In this document: one piece after another, positions 1 through 11,723 of the stretch | Layout: each line of letters opens with the position of its first letter | How positions within the stretch are numbered: the stretch's first letter is position 1 | Origin: Stromatinia cepivora | Lineage: Eukaryota > Ascomycota > Leotiomycetes > Helotiales > Sclerotiniaceae | Assembly: GCA_014898415.1 (NCBI GenBank) | Contig: RCTD01000003.1 | Location: 1,612,001-1,676,000 of the forward strand | Reading direction: 5' to 3' | Length of the DNA: 64,000 nt | The notes under the pieces: generated by a model | The model's database searches: none | What the model saw: the letters and a program-made list of their open reading frames with translations, nothing else | Told to the model about the DNA's origin: nothing | Program-made: the position numbers and the translations under genes

Positions 1-1
1 A

Positions 2-154
2 TTTCCGGATATAGAGGAGTGGCGACAAGGTTTGAAAGAGAAAGCAGAACGAGCAGAGAAGGATATTAGAGATGAAAGGAGGAAGTTGAGTGAAGCGAAG
101 AGATATGCGGATGTCGAGGTGAGGTGTGTGGATTTGACAGGTGAGATGACTTGA
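2..154 (+). CDS. 3' end of an unidentified gene (partial, cut by window edge)
   Basis: An open frame runs from the left edge to a TGA at 152-154 and encodes the last 50 residues of a protein. The stretch is highly charged (runs such as KEKAERAEKD and RDERRKLSEAKR) and looks like the end of a coiled coil. It is too short to assign to a family. The GTGAG just before the stop could instead be a 5' splice site, in which case the true C-terminus lies in a further exon. It converges on the minus-strand nucleoporin gene that ends at 600. Confidence 0.4.
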   Translation, partial: FPDIEEWRQGLKEKAERAEKDIRDERRKLSEAKRYADVEVRCVDLTGEMT

Positions 155-599
155 GAGGGAGCCTCCAAGGTTCTCAATCATTGAAGTCATTAAATATTTG
201 ATTTGAATCTGGATATTGCTATATCAGTTTTTCGAAAGACACGAGAGTACAAGATACAATATAATTTTCACTTAAATTCATATCATGTCTTGCGATCCAA
301 GAGATGAAATGGGGCACCATGTAAAGTGTAATGAACTCGGATTAGGGCAAAATATGTTCCATGCACAGTGTTCTTTTGAGTAACCTCGACCGAGATTAGA
401 AGACACACTTTAACCTCGTCTTCTTTTGCCCCTTTAATTAGATGCTAACCAGGCCTATCAATGTACTTGTGAACAGTGCTTCAACGCTTCCTACAATCCA
501 TTTCCCAAGTCAGATGTATATACTCTTCATCTGAAACCATACGGTAATAAGCTCACAACGCCGTCCCAGTGCATGACCGCCCATATCTAATTTTGTGGG
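155..599. other. Convergent intergenic region
   Basis: This 445-bp stretch lies between the ends of two converging genes. I see no ORF, repeat or RNA gene in it; it presumably holds the two 3' UTRs. Confidence 0.5.
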
Positions 600-2436
600 T
601 CAAAAGTTGAACAAGCACCATTCCCTCTTGGGTGGTATCAAAGGCATAAAACCTCCTGGGAACGTTCCAGTTTGTCTGGCCTGTAAATACGCGGCAGTCG
701 TTTGTTCATCAAAAACCACGTTCTCTATTTCCGTAGTTTTGTTTGGACCTGTATACCCTTTTGGACACCATATCTTGTGCCACTTGCCATTAATGTTAGT
801 CCCTGGTTCTCCATCCTTATACATGACTGGTAGTCCACTGAAAGACTCCAATTTTCCACCCTGGCCCGTTCTAATATAGCTCTCAGCTGGAGGATGCTGT
901 ACTATATTAGCATTTGGTGGCGGTGGTCGAAAATTTGGGCTGAAGGTGTTCATATTGGAGTCACTCCGCGCAGAGGGAGCGCCAGCGATCATATTCAAAT
1001 TCTCGAAGTTTTGTTGATTTCCAAACTGCTGTGTCTGTGATCCGGGGTTTGTAAACTGATTTTGCATGGCATTTATCGACTGCGAACTTGGAGCTCCAAA
1101 AGGATTTTTCGGCGCTGGAGAAGGAGCACCAAATGCTTGATTGTTTCCGCTATTAGCGCCAAAGGGGTTTGATGGAGCAGGCTGGCTAAAAGAGTTAACA
1201 GGTGCTAATGGGTTGTTGTTCTGTGACATCGGATTGACCTGTGATTGCTGAATTCCGGGAGGAAGAGGATTGGAACCAAAAGCACCACCCAAGGGGTTTG
1301 GATTGGGTTGACCGAATGCATTGCTTGTACCACCGAAGTTAGAGAAACCTGCCTGTCCGGAATTCATGCCGCTGTTTGAAGGTGCACCAAATGGATTTGC
1401 CTTCTGCCCCATGGCTGACGGATTTCCAAAAGCCCCTGCTCCTTGCTCTAGTTGCGAAGGCTGTCCGAAAGCACTGGGCTTTTGACCCAAAGCTGATGGC
1501 TGACCAAAACCACCTGATGCCCCACCTTGCTGCACAGCCCCGAAGCCTTGAGGAGCTCCACCAAATGCACTAGAGTTTTGACTTGAAGGCTGTCCAAAGG
1601 CTGTACCATTTTGAATAGGTTGTTGTACAAATGCAGAACTGATTTGAGTAGACGGTTGCCCAAATGTTGATGTTATTGTTTGACTGGGTGCACCGAAAGC
1701 ATTACTTCCAGCAGGACGGTCATTTCGCTGAACCCATGGCGTTTGATCTGTGGAGGTGTTCTGCTGACAATAATCATTCCTATTCGGATGCTTATTGTCG
1801 GCGGCGATAATATAATTAATGGCACCATCCACGTCATTCAGTGCATTCTGTATTTGTTGATCTGCTTCTTGCCATAACCTCTCTGCATCTTGTATCTAGA
1901 AAATATCAGCTTCGGTTCACAACCCCTGGATCTAACACCTACAGCAGGCTGAGCATTACCAGAAGCTGCCGCAATGTAGTGGATAAGGCGCATTTCCTCG
2001 AAACTTTGTTCTCGCGCTGGTCCGCCAAACAATTGCTCTGGCGCATGGCGCCCAGGTCCGTACGCCGAAAGAATCCATTGCGGTCTGTCGGTCGTGAGGT
2101 CTTGGTTTATAGTTGCTTTGTCGAGACTAAAAGGTATATGCGCTTCATTTCCTTCAAAAGATAGTAAGCCACAGTGTATAATCATGTATGCGGGTAAACT
2201 CACCTCCTCGTTGTGTATTGTAGTTTCGTGAGTTGGATTGGTTGGAAGTTTGACTTTGAAGAGGAGCATATCGATTACTGAAGCCGTTCTTATTGTAATT
2301 GGCATTCTGGTCGGAGTGTTCGAATCTGCAACCAGCTTTCAAAAGTTAGCAAATTTTTGTCTTCATTTTAAAGTCAGGGGAGAATCGTACCTCCGTTTCT
2401 GCAATTTCCTTGCTGCCAGAATTTACACACAGTCAT
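600..2436 (-). CDS. NUP42: FG-repeat nucleoporin with N-terminal CCCH zinc finger (NUP42/Amo1-like)
   Basis: Four exons on the minus strand: 2436-2391, 2335-2204, 2151-1943 and 1895-600, giving about 560 residues. The reading phase is kept across all three introns, each bounded by GT and AG. Joining exons 1 and 2 completes a CCCH finger at residues 4-22 with spacing C-x7-C-x5-C-x3-H; without the first intron the finger would be split. A charged, helix-prone section follows, with a motif SFEEMRLIHY. From about residue 190 to 430 there are roughly sixteen FG dipeptides, mainly AFGQPS, PFGAPS and GFGQPS. This architecture matches yeast Nup42 and fission yeast Amo1, which act on the cytoplasmic face of the nuclear pore in mRNA export. 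The role here is inferred from that family. The gene lies in tandem with an ELYS-like pore-assembly gene, so two pore components are neighbours. An ACGCGT at 2640-2645 lies about 200 bp upstream of the start. Confidence 0.85.
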
Positions 2437-2837
2437 TGTTTATACGTCTTCGGCGACAATATGGTAGGAACGAGTCCTTGGATGGCCAGAGCCTAAAAGG
2501 CTACACTTATAAGGTATTCATTCAAGATCGCGCAGGTTAAAAAAATTCATATTCATCAAAGAGTGTATACAACTGTGTTTGGTTGATGCAAAAGAATTTT
2601 TGAAGATGTTGGTCGGAACGCGGTTTGGTAAGTAAGTAAACGCGTCGGCACGGTTAACTTAAAAATTGATTATCACAAGAGTGAAGTGAAGTGACATGAA
2701 AATGAAAATGAAAGCCTACACTAGAGTAAAATAATTAAATTGGCATTCAAACCCAGGTCTATCGTAACTCCCCAAATAACTCCATAACGCTATGTTGGTA
2801 TCTTTGAAATCTAGATGTACAGGCTCCACATCTTCTT
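2437..2837. promoter_or_regulatory. Intergenic region / probable NUP42 promoter
   Basis: This 401-bp region separates two tandem minus-strand genes. It contains an ACGCGT hexamer at 2640-2645, which matches the MCB element bound by MBF in yeasts. One hexamer can occur by chance, so a cell-cycle role is only a suggestion. No gene is visible. Confidence 0.3.
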
Positions 2838-3896
2838 TTATACATCGATTCTTGGCCCAAGTCCTTCTCTCACAGCTGCAGACAAACGCTCCCAATCCAA
2901 CCCTCCAATTGATCTACCACCGATCCCTTTCAGTGATAAAGTCTCCGAGAATTTTCCAGTACCGATTCGTCGCATCATGATTGTATCCCGACCCTTTCTT
3001 ATTGCTCTACCTTCTCCGCGAAGTAAGTAGTCCTCGAACCAAGATTCTTCTTCTGGCGAGAATGGCAGATTTACCAGCTCAACACTGCGATCCGCAATAG
3101 TTTCTGGAGGAGAATTTTTGAGAACAACTGCAATGAGTAACTCGAACATGTGTCTTTGCATGTATTGCGACTGTCCTCGTGAGAAGTAGAAGGCTTCTGT
3201 GACACTGGTTCTTGCGATGGCAGAAAACAAACTCTCTGTTGCTTTGGATGAAGTCAAGGCTGGCTGTACGATATGATAGTATGCCAGTGGAATAGCTAGA
3301 TCTTCCGAGGAATGTAATACCAGGGCCTCTAATATTTCATCCGCAAAACTCGGTATCAAGGATGGATGGGTCAGATATTGAAGTGCCAACTAGAAATGAT
3401 CAGTCCATGCTATGTATTTACGGATCTTTGTATTCAATACATAGACTCACGAACCTCAAAATCGAGACGATCCAAATGCCAGAGACCCTTCATATAAATT
3501 TGGTAACTCTGAGGTAAGAACGACTTTTGTTCGAATGTGGTGGAGTAATCTCTTCGTCCGGTTGGAGCGTCGAAGTCGAGCAGTATATAATATAGAGCTG
3601 ATAATTTGTGATGGGCCTCGCCCGCTGAGTCGATGATGACTTTATGTAGATTTCTGAGTTCATTGTTTGTTTTCGGGGGATAATATTTAGCAGCTTGCAG
3701 AGAGTTAGTAAGAGATATACTATGTGAATAATTTTAGTAGCTCACGTCGACGAATTTCAAAATTCTTCAATAAAGTATCCACGAACAACCCTTCAAGCTT
3801 CTTACGATTGCCTTCAATTCCCTGCACAGCATATTCATCATACGAGCAATCTGGGTCAAAGTCAAAGACTTCATCAAAGTTCTGAAAGGTAAACAT
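2838..3896 (-). CDS. ELYS-like nuclear pore assembly protein
   Basis: Three exons on the minus strand: 3896-3746, 3693-3455 and 3389-2838, giving 313 residues. The first intron has a textbook branch site (actaac) before its AG, and the second starts at GTTCGT; phases match throughout. The protein begins MFTFQNFDEVFDFD. It contains the region typical of the fungal ELYS domain: KYYPPKTNNELRNLHKVI, then HHKLSALYYILLDFD, and later MKGLWHLDRLDFE. It is all-helical in appearance, with no signal peptide or membrane segment. About 300 residues fits fission yeast Ely5 and is far shorter than metazoan ELYS/AHCTF1. Known members associate with the Nup107-160 outer ring; the role here is inferred. The start is divergent from SMC4 across 363 bp. 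The family assignment rests on my recognition of the domain rather than on a search. Confidence 0.8.
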
Positions 3897-4259
3897 TTGG
3901 TATTGCTGTGTTGTATTCCCGCACCTTTCAATGTTTACATTTAAGGGGATTGTATTTTGAAAGATGCGACGATATTGATAGTAGATAAGAACCTTATCTT
4001 AGCGTCAGTTCACTGTTTTGAAAGTAAACAATGGCGATCAGCAATATGCAAACAATAAAAACAACGAACTTCAACAAAACATTTTACGCCCAAACGATCG
4101 ATTGAATATAAGACACGTCGCTAACAGGTATTTTAGGCCCTTTCGTGCTTTATTATTCGCTGCGCATTACTGATTCTGAGACCATAGGTACTTTATTCAC
4201 AGCAATAACCATTTTTACCCCGCGAGTAAAAAAAAGTAACACATTTACTGGACCTCATT
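3897..4259. promoter_or_regulatory. Shared divergent promoter of the ELYS-like gene and SMC4
   Basis: This 363-bp gap lies between the two divergent start codons. It is moderately AT-rich, without a clear TATA box that I can place. No ORF in it looks real. Confidence 0.45.
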
Positions 4260-7200
4260 ATGTCGGAATCACCAATGCGGTCTTCGAGGCGGGTGGCTTC
4301 TCGCCGGAAAGTGGTAGTAGAATCATCAGATGAAGAGGAAAATATGGAAGTAAAGCTTGAGGAAGACGATGAGGAGGAGTTTACACCTGCACCGAAGCGT
4401 AGTCCACGAAAAGCACCCCAGTCAAGGAGGAAGACAACGAACTCAATTGCAGCTACGCCTCGCGCAGGCGGCCGAGCAAAAAAGAGCATTGGAGCAGAGA
4501 ACATTGAGCCCTCAGAAGTGTTCGACCCTGACCAGACGGCAACTCCAGCACCGGAATCACCTGCGAAGAAGGCAGCCCCGCGGAAGAAGAAGAGTGTGCT
4601 GCCCACCAGAAGTGCACGCAGCTCAATTGCACCTGAATCAAACCCACTTCTACCAACACCGAATACGTCACAATCTCCTGAGCCATCTGAAATGCACAAT
4701 AGCACAGTTTTGACCGATATCACAGAAAGGCCTGGGACTTCGGAGAGTCAAGCGTCAGCTGTCAAACCTATACGAGCAATGGATACAATCATGGAAAAGC
4801 CCATGGATATTGTGCTTAAGTCAAGAACTTTGGCAGCTCCAGTGGTTGAGGATACTGGTCCAAAAGCTCGAATAGTCATCACTTATTTGATTCTTACGAA
4901 TTTCAAGAGTTACGCTGGTCGTCAAGAAGTTGGCCCTTTCCATTCTTCTTTTTCTTCTGTCGTTGGCCCCAACGGATCCGGCAAATCCAACGTCATTGAT
5001 TCTCTTCTTTTTGTATTTGGCTTCCGAGCTAGTAAAATGCGACAAGGCAAGATTTCCGCATTAATTCACAATTCTGCAGCCTTCCCGGACTTGGACCATT
5101 GTGAGGTTGCAGTACATTTCCAAGAAGTGATGGATCAGCCCGATGGTACACATCAAATCATCCCCAATTCTGATCTAGTGATATCTCGCAGGGCTTTCAA
5201 AAATAATGCCAGTAAATATTATATCAACGGAAAAGAGTCAAATTTCACCATTGTCACGACACTTCTTCGTGACAGAGGCGTCGATTTAGATCATAAAAGA
5301 TTTTTGATCCTCCAAGGTGAAGTCGAGTCAATTGCACAGATGAAGCCAAAGGCTGCGAATGAGCACGATGATGGTCTTTTGGAATATCTGGAGGATATCA
5401 TTGGTACATCTAAATATAAAACCCCTATCGAAGAATCCGCTGCCGAAGTGGAAACTTTGAATGAAGTGTGTGTTGAGAAGAGTGGGCGGGTCCAACATGT
5501 CGAAAAAGAGAAAAATGCACTCGAAGATAAGAAAGACAAAGCACTTGCTTATATCAGGGACGAAAATGAATTGTCTATGAAGCAATCAGCACTATATCAA
5601 GTTTATATCAATGAGTGCGGTGACAATCTAGCAGTTACAGAAGAGGCTATTGGCCAGATGCAGGCACAGCTAGACGCTGAGATGGAAAAACATCAAGGCA
5701 ACGAAGCAGGTATCAAGCAGCTTGAAAAAGAGTACAAGAAGGGTCAGAAGGAGTATGAGTCGGTCGAAAAGTACACGCAAGCAATTCTTAAGGAGATGGC
5801 AAACCTTGATCAAGAGCGAGTGAAGCTTGAAGAGAAAAGGAAATTCTTGACAAGCAAACAGAAGAAACTGGAAAAGACAATCAATACATCCGACTCAGCT
5901 ATTTCCGAAGCTCGGGCTACAATCGAGAAGTGTACAGAAGAAATCCAGGAATCTGGCGCCGAGATCACTGCAACTGAACAGAGGATGGCCGAGGAAGAGT
6001 CAGAGCTCGCTAATATCAGGGATAGTCTAAAGGGAAAAACCCAAAAATTTTCTGATCAAATTGCAGCCAAGCAGAAGTCATTGGAACCCTGGAATGAGAA
6101 GATTAATCAAAAACAATCTGCTATTGCTGTAGCAGAAAGTGAGCTCGCGATCCTACACGAGAAGGCAAATGCGGGTGCTGTGGCACTCCGGGAGATCCAA
6201 TCAAAGGTGCAGACTATAGAAGAAAGTAGGGAGGCTAAGCTTGAAGAACTCGAACAATGCAAGGGGCAAAGAGCGAAGCTGGAAAAGGACGGTGCTCGAT
6301 TACAAGCCGAGCTTACGCAATTGTCCCAGAAAGAGCCAGAATTTCGTTCTAAACTATCAGGTGCTCGTCAAAAAGCCGATGAAGCCCGTGCTAGTCTTTC
6401 GAACACTCAAACTCAAGGAAATGTTCTTACGGGACTAATGAGACTTAAAGAGTCAGGTCGGATTGATGGTTTCCATGGCCGGCTTGGAAATTTGGGCACG
6501 ATTGAACAGCAATTTGATATTGCAATCTCTACCGCCTGTGGTGCCCTGGATAATTTTGTCACAGATACAGTTGAGGCTGGTCAGCAGTGTATCGAATATC
6601 TTCGAAAAACCAATCTTGGACGAGGTAATTTCATGTGTTTGGATAAATTAGGAAACCGTGACCTATCGCCCATCCAAACACCAGAAAACGTCCCTCGTCT
6701 CTTTGATCTTATCAAACCAAAAGATGACAAGTTTAGACCAGCATTTTTTCACTCACTACAAAATACACTTGTAGCAAAAGATTTAGCACAAGCTAACCGC
6801 ATCGCTTATGGGGCAAAACGATGGCGTGTCGTGACTTTGGATGGCCAATTGATTGATAAGTCAGGTACGATGTCTGGTGGTGGAAATACTGTCAAGAAGG
6901 GTCTGATGTCTTCGAAACTTGTGGCCGAAGTCTCAAAAGAGCAAGTTTCAAAGTTGGAAGTAAACAGAGATGAGCTTGAACAAACTTTTCAGAAGTTCCA
7001 AGACCGCCAAAGAGATCTAGAGACGAGACTAAAAGATATAAACCATCAAATACCACAACTTGACACGAAAATGCAAAAGCTTGTTCTGGAGGTAGAGAGT
7101 TCCGAGCGAAACTTGGCAGACGCACAAAGACGCATCAAGGAATTGAGCAAGGAGCACCAGCCTTCACAAACAGACGATAGTCGAGTATCTGCACTAAAGA

Positions 7201-8541
7201 AAGACATCGCGAAGCTTCAAAAAGAGATCGAGAAGCTTCATGCTGAAACAGCCAGCGTTGAGGAAGAGATCAAAGCTCTTCAAGACAGGATCATGCAGGT
7301 TGGTGGCGAGAAACTTCGGGCTCAGCGTGCCATGGTGGACTCCTTGAAGGAAGAGATTGATACCCTTAGCCAAACCATGTCAACAGCGGAAGTGACAAAA
7401 ACCAAAGCTGAGAAACAAGTCGTTAAGCACGAAAAAGATCATGCCAAGGCTACCAAGGAGATACAGGCTTCTATCGCGGAGTTGGAAGCACTAGAAGAGG
7501 AGATTCAGAATCAAGGATCAAATTCTGAAGGATCGCAAGCCAGAGTTGACGAAGCTCAAGAGACTTTGAAAGAAAAGAAGAAGGAGCTCAATGCTCTCAA
7601 AGCCGATCTTGATGAGAAAACTTCCGAGCTCAATGAGATCCGTGCAATTGAGATAGAAATGCGCAACAAGCTTGAAGAGAACCATAAAGTATTAACCGAA
7701 AACCAAAAGCGGCTAAGATATTGGCAAGAAAAGCTAGGCAAACTTACTTTGCAGAATGTTGGTGACCTGGGCGAAGGAGTGGAACAGGAAGAACTTCCTA
7801 CTTTCACCAGAGATGAACTCGCCGATATGAGCAAGGAGGCATTGAAAGGAGAGATTGCAATCCTGGAAGAGAAAACTCAGAATGTCAATGTCGAGCTAGG
7901 TGTTCTTGCAGAATATCGTCGGAGAGTTGAAGAACATGCTGCAAGGAATCAAGACTTACAAAGTGCCGTAACTCAAAGAGACATGGCAAAGAAACGTTGC
8001 GATGATTTACGGCGTCTGCGTCTCGAAGGGTTCATGGAAGGTTTCAGTACGATTTCCCTTCGACTCAAAGAGATGTACCAGATGATCACAATGGGAGGAA
8101 ACGCCGAGTTGGAACTGGTGGATTCACTAGATCCATTCTCTGAAGGGATCCTATTCAGTGTGATGCCACCGAAGAAATCTTGGAAGAACATCTCAAACTT
8201 GAGTGGTGGTGAAAAGACATTGAGTAGTTTGGCACTGGTTTTTGCTTTACACCACTATAAGCCAACACCCTTGTATGTCATGGACGAGATTGATGCTGCT
8301 CTTGATTTTAGAAATGTAAGTAGAATCCTCCACCTTGTCGGATGTACCTTGCTGACATATCCAGGTTTCTATCGTAGCATCTTACATCAAGGAACGAACC
8401 AAAAACGCACAATTCATCGTTATCTCGCTGCGGAACAACATGTTTGAACTCGCAAGTAGATTAGTTGGTGTATACAAGGTCAATCATATGACCAAGAGTG
8501 TGACGATAGAGAATAAGGATTACATTACAGGTCGAGCGTAA
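4260..8541 (+). CDS. SMC4: Condensin subunit SMC4 (Cut3-type ATPase)
   Basis: Two exons, 4260-8315 and 8365-8541, encode 1410 residues. The 49-bp intron (GTAAGT...CCAG) interrupts the conserved C-terminal ATPase lobe just after DEIDAALDFRN; reading through it loses the family's C-terminus, whereas splicing gives VSIVASYIKERTKNAQFIVI. The order is: an acidic/basic disordered head (1-205), Walker A GPNGSGKSN (from residue 236), a first long coiled coil, the hinge (about 723-880, with GLMRLKESGRIDGFHGRLG and SGTMSGGG), a second coiled coil, the signature LSGGEKTLSS (about 1314) and Walker B PLYVMDEIDAALD (about 1336). The hinge and the LSGGEKTLSSLALVFALH block are SMC4-like. The protein should pair with SMC2 in condensin and compact mitotic chromosomes. 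The start is the first ATG of the frame, and the length fits fungal SMC4. All catalytic motifs are intact. Confidence 0.96.
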
Positions 8542-9096
8542 TGAGATGAGGGATCTCATACTGTGTCTTGTTATTGTTCTTCAGGAGTTGGATAAATTAC
8601 GTTGTGGATGTAACGGATGTATCACGATGATTAATGAGGTTACTAATGAGATCATGCTTTTCATTTTTCTACTCATATTGAAGTTTATCGTATTACAACG
8701 ATGCGTCTACAGAGTACAAAGCAACATATTGCCATCTACCTACGCTGTGGTTACTGAATTCTGCAATATCCTGTGCTAACAATCTCGGAGGAGGTCTCGA
8801 ATACGGGGGTAATCTACTGAGTTTAGATACACCGAGCTAATATCAAACTAGGTACCCCATAAAAATTTCCCCTATATAACTATACTTTATTGTAATACCG
8901 CCCTGGGAATGCCTAGTTGACAGTATTATTGTTTGTACGACTAAAAAGTATAAAAGACAAAAACTCTATGCATATACTACCCTAACATACACCTCAGAAA
9001 TAAAGTCGATTCCCTCCTCTCCACCTCCACCCCTATAATCATGCTCTACCAACTATCTCACCACGCTCCCCTCCCTCAACTACCCCCTCATCCCCC
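8542..9096. other. Intergenic region downstream of SMC4
   Basis: This 555-bp region contains the SMC4 3' UTR and an AT-rich spacer. A 77-codon ORF at 8546-8779 has no recognisable features. The end is CT-rich, leading into the hydrolase relic. Confidence 0.4.
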
Positions 9097-9828
9097 ACCG
9101 GTCTCATCCGCCGCCTAATCTACATCTCATCATTCTGTCTCCCCAGTTCCGTCTCTCTCAAAAGTCACCACGATGAACATCCCCTCTGGTGGTCTTTCTC
9201 CCCCGACTTCAAAACAGTAACCTGCTCAGATCCTTACGAAATTTTCTATAATGATATTGAGAAAGAGGAAGCGAAGAAATATGTGGATATGTTGAAGGAA
9301 CATAGTTTAATGACTTTTGCTTCGCCCGTGACGGCGGAACCGTGGAAATTTATTCCGAGCACGTATGTGCTTTGTGAGGAGGATAAGGCGATTCCTTCGG
9401 AGGCACAGTTGGGAATGATAAAAGGGGCGCAGGAGATTGCTCCAGGGAGTGAGTCTTTTTGTTTCTTTTGTGTCTCTTTCTTCTTTGAGCAAGTTTGGGC
9501 TGTTTTTGCTGTAATGAGCACTGTGTGTCCCTATGTCATGAAAAGAAGACATAAAATGACATTCATCGTTCGTGTTCAGGACCTCGGTCAACTGAAGCCA
9601 TTAAATGGAGTACAACTCCTCTGACTTCATATCAACTTCCTCCTTCCAATGATTATCTTCCCAGCCTCCTTCCCTCATCCTCAACCCCAGAATCCCAAAA
9701 AGACTAACCACAAACCCACCTTAGGCTTCGATACAATCGAACGTACAAACTCCGGCCACAGTCCCTATATAAGCTAACTAGAATGGTTAGCTGAGAAATT
9801 GATTAAAGCTGCCGAGACTTCTGTTTGA
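9097..9828 (+). pseudogene. 5'-truncated alpha/beta hydrolase relic
   Basis: The frame starting at 9097 reads TGLIRRLIYISSFCLP, then SFSPDFKTVTCSDPYEIFYN and EPWKFIPSTYVLCEEDKA. This is the C-terminal half of a fungal alpha/beta hydrolase of the plant methyl-esterase/salicylate-hydrolase-like group. After a probable 276-bp intron (9449-9724) the frame resumes as FDTIERTNSGHSPYIS and hits TAA at 9775-9777. Family-like sequence (LEWLAEKLIKAAETSV) continues to a second stop at 9826-9828. The catalytic His of SGHSP is present, but the N-terminal half with the nucleophile Ser (GxSxG) is absent: the only nearby ATG (9041) is in another frame and stops quickly. I read it as a decayed gene. The first stop is what a CAA-to-TAA transition would give. 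Confidence 0.75.
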
Positions 9829-11080
9829 TATATCTCATTTTCTGGAGGGTCTGGTAATGGGGTGGATTTTGGAAGTACGAAGGGAATAACTGAATGATGA
9901 ACGAGCGCGAGATGATGTGATATGGTGCAATATATTATGGCTAAATATTTGGATCAATCTAAATGTTCTCCATATATATACATGCTATATCTAGGCATTC
10001 TACCTTCCTGTTGAACCATGATCCGGCACTTAGGCCATATTGGGAAGGTAGGAATAGCATTTTATAAGCTATCCCCTTTCTCTTCAACTCTTATCCCTTT
10101 AGTCAAATCGATATTACGTTTCCCAGTCCTAGCTCTAGCTTTTCCAAAGAGTGACAGAATACTCTGTGTTCATATCCGGGTTATATTCTTATAACTTTTT
10201 ATATGTAACCGAACTTCTTTACTATGATATCATATCACATCCCACAAAAGAACTTTACTGTAGATATGTTACAGAACTGCTAACAATTACACAGTTCCGT
10301 TCATGAGAAGAAAGAGAGAGTTACTATTAGATGGATATATACCACTATACTATTCTACCAAGAACGATAGCACTCAACACAGTACCAGCATGATACAGCT
10401 CTTTTTCTGACTTAGTCAACCTAATATAACACTCCGCACCCGCAAACTTTCAAGCTTACAGTAAAAATCCTCTATGATATAGTCAGACATTGGACTGCCA
10501 AATGAAAAAGTCAAAGAAGAAAATATCATTTTTTTAGTATTAGACGCGACATACCTATGGATCCATATACAGTAAGCCAAATCCAAATCCAATTCCAAAT
10601 TCAGAGAAAACCTACAAGACAAGATACCTAGCTATTAAGCACTAGATTCTGAAGGAACTTAACGAGAAAATATTTAACGAGAGAACAAGAAAAGAAACTT
10701 ACATCATTTATCATATTCATATTTCAAATAATCAGATCATACGCTAGTCTTACAATTCCCACGATCTGTCTGCTCTTTCTTTGTCGTTCGTGTCCTTTCC
10801 CTTTCCCTTTCCTTCCCATTTCAAACACCGCATGTGATTCATTCATTCATTCGTTTCATTACATTACATTTCTCCTATAAGCTATCACATATATCAATTT
10901 GGAAATTATACTCATTTTCATTCCAGTACTCATATCTCATCTCCTTAATCATGTAAACACATAAACACAACACAAAAATTCTTAATTTCAACCCCATAAT
11001 AGAATTCGATCTCATATTCTATTGCTATCGCTATACCCGACACATAGATAGATACATCTATCAATCCACAAACCCCAATA
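9829..11080. other. AT-rich intergenic region
   Basis: Over 1.2 kb with no convincing gene on either strand; the ORFs present are short and of biased composition. A short CATT repeat (cattcattcattcg) lies near 10840. Confidence 0.4.
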
Positions 11081-11388
11081 TCTCTTCCCTTCTTCTTCTT
11101 CCTTCTCTTCTCTTCCCCTCTCCTTTTTCCTCTTCTCTTCTTCCCTCTTCTCTTCTTCCCTCCTCTCTTCTTCCCTTTTCTTTCTTTCCACTTTTCTCCT
11201 TTCTTCTCTTTTTCCCTCTTCTCTCCTTTCCTTCTTTCTCTTCTTTTCCTTTCTCCTTTTCCCTTTTCTCTTCCCCTCTTCTCTCTTCTCTTCTCCCCTT
11301 CCCTCTTCTTCCCTTTTCTCTTCTTTCCTTTTCTCTTTTTCCCTCTTCCCTTCCTCTCTCTTCTCTTCCTCTCTTCTTCTCCCCTCCT
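11081..11388. repeat. 308-bp near-pure pyrimidine tract (CT-rich, plus strand)
   Basis: Every base from 11081 to 11388 is C or T except one adenine at 11190. The run is an irregular mix of CTT, CCT and CTTTT units rather than a strict microsatellite. It ends in an A-run and lies about 340 bp beyond the stop of the OSH4-like gene, in its 3' flank. Reading it backwards produces a spurious Lys/Arg/Gly/Glu-rich ORF (10945-11436) that is not a gene. Confidence 0.95.
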
Positions 11389-11723
11389 AAAAAAAAACCC
11401 CCTCTCCTCTACAATACCTTCTCCATCAACAACCAAAAAAAAACTTAATTAAAACTCACGCAAAATACCTTACTGTAATATAAAATGGGAAACCCAACAT
11501 AGGTAGATGGGTAATTAACGGAATCGATAACTAGAAAGGTAGGAAACGATATACAGACCAGCGTTTCCACAACCATCATTTATTTCCATTCATCTCCCCT
11601 CATTTATGTAATATAATGTAATATAATATAATGTAATGTATGTATCATGTATCAACAAATGTATCGGTATCATCCAAGACCAGAAAGAGATTCTTCATGA
11701 GGAAATGTATCTTTCAATGAATT
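11389..11723. other. 3' flank of the OSH4-like gene
   Basis: This 335-bp stretch lies between the pyrimidine tract and the OSH4 stop. It contains an imperfect repeat of atgtaatata at about 11607-11642 and is likely 3' UTR. No gene is visible. Confidence 0.4.

Noticed and set aside
4193..4723. 176-codon ORF antisense to the start of SMC4
   Set aside because: Mirror of the charged, repetitive SMC4 N-terminus; the sense gene explains it fully.
10945..11436. Minus-strand ORF of 163 codons rich in Lys, Arg, Glu and Gly
   Set aside because: It is the reverse reading of the pyrimidine tract, which cannot form stops in that frame; no domain or normal composition.
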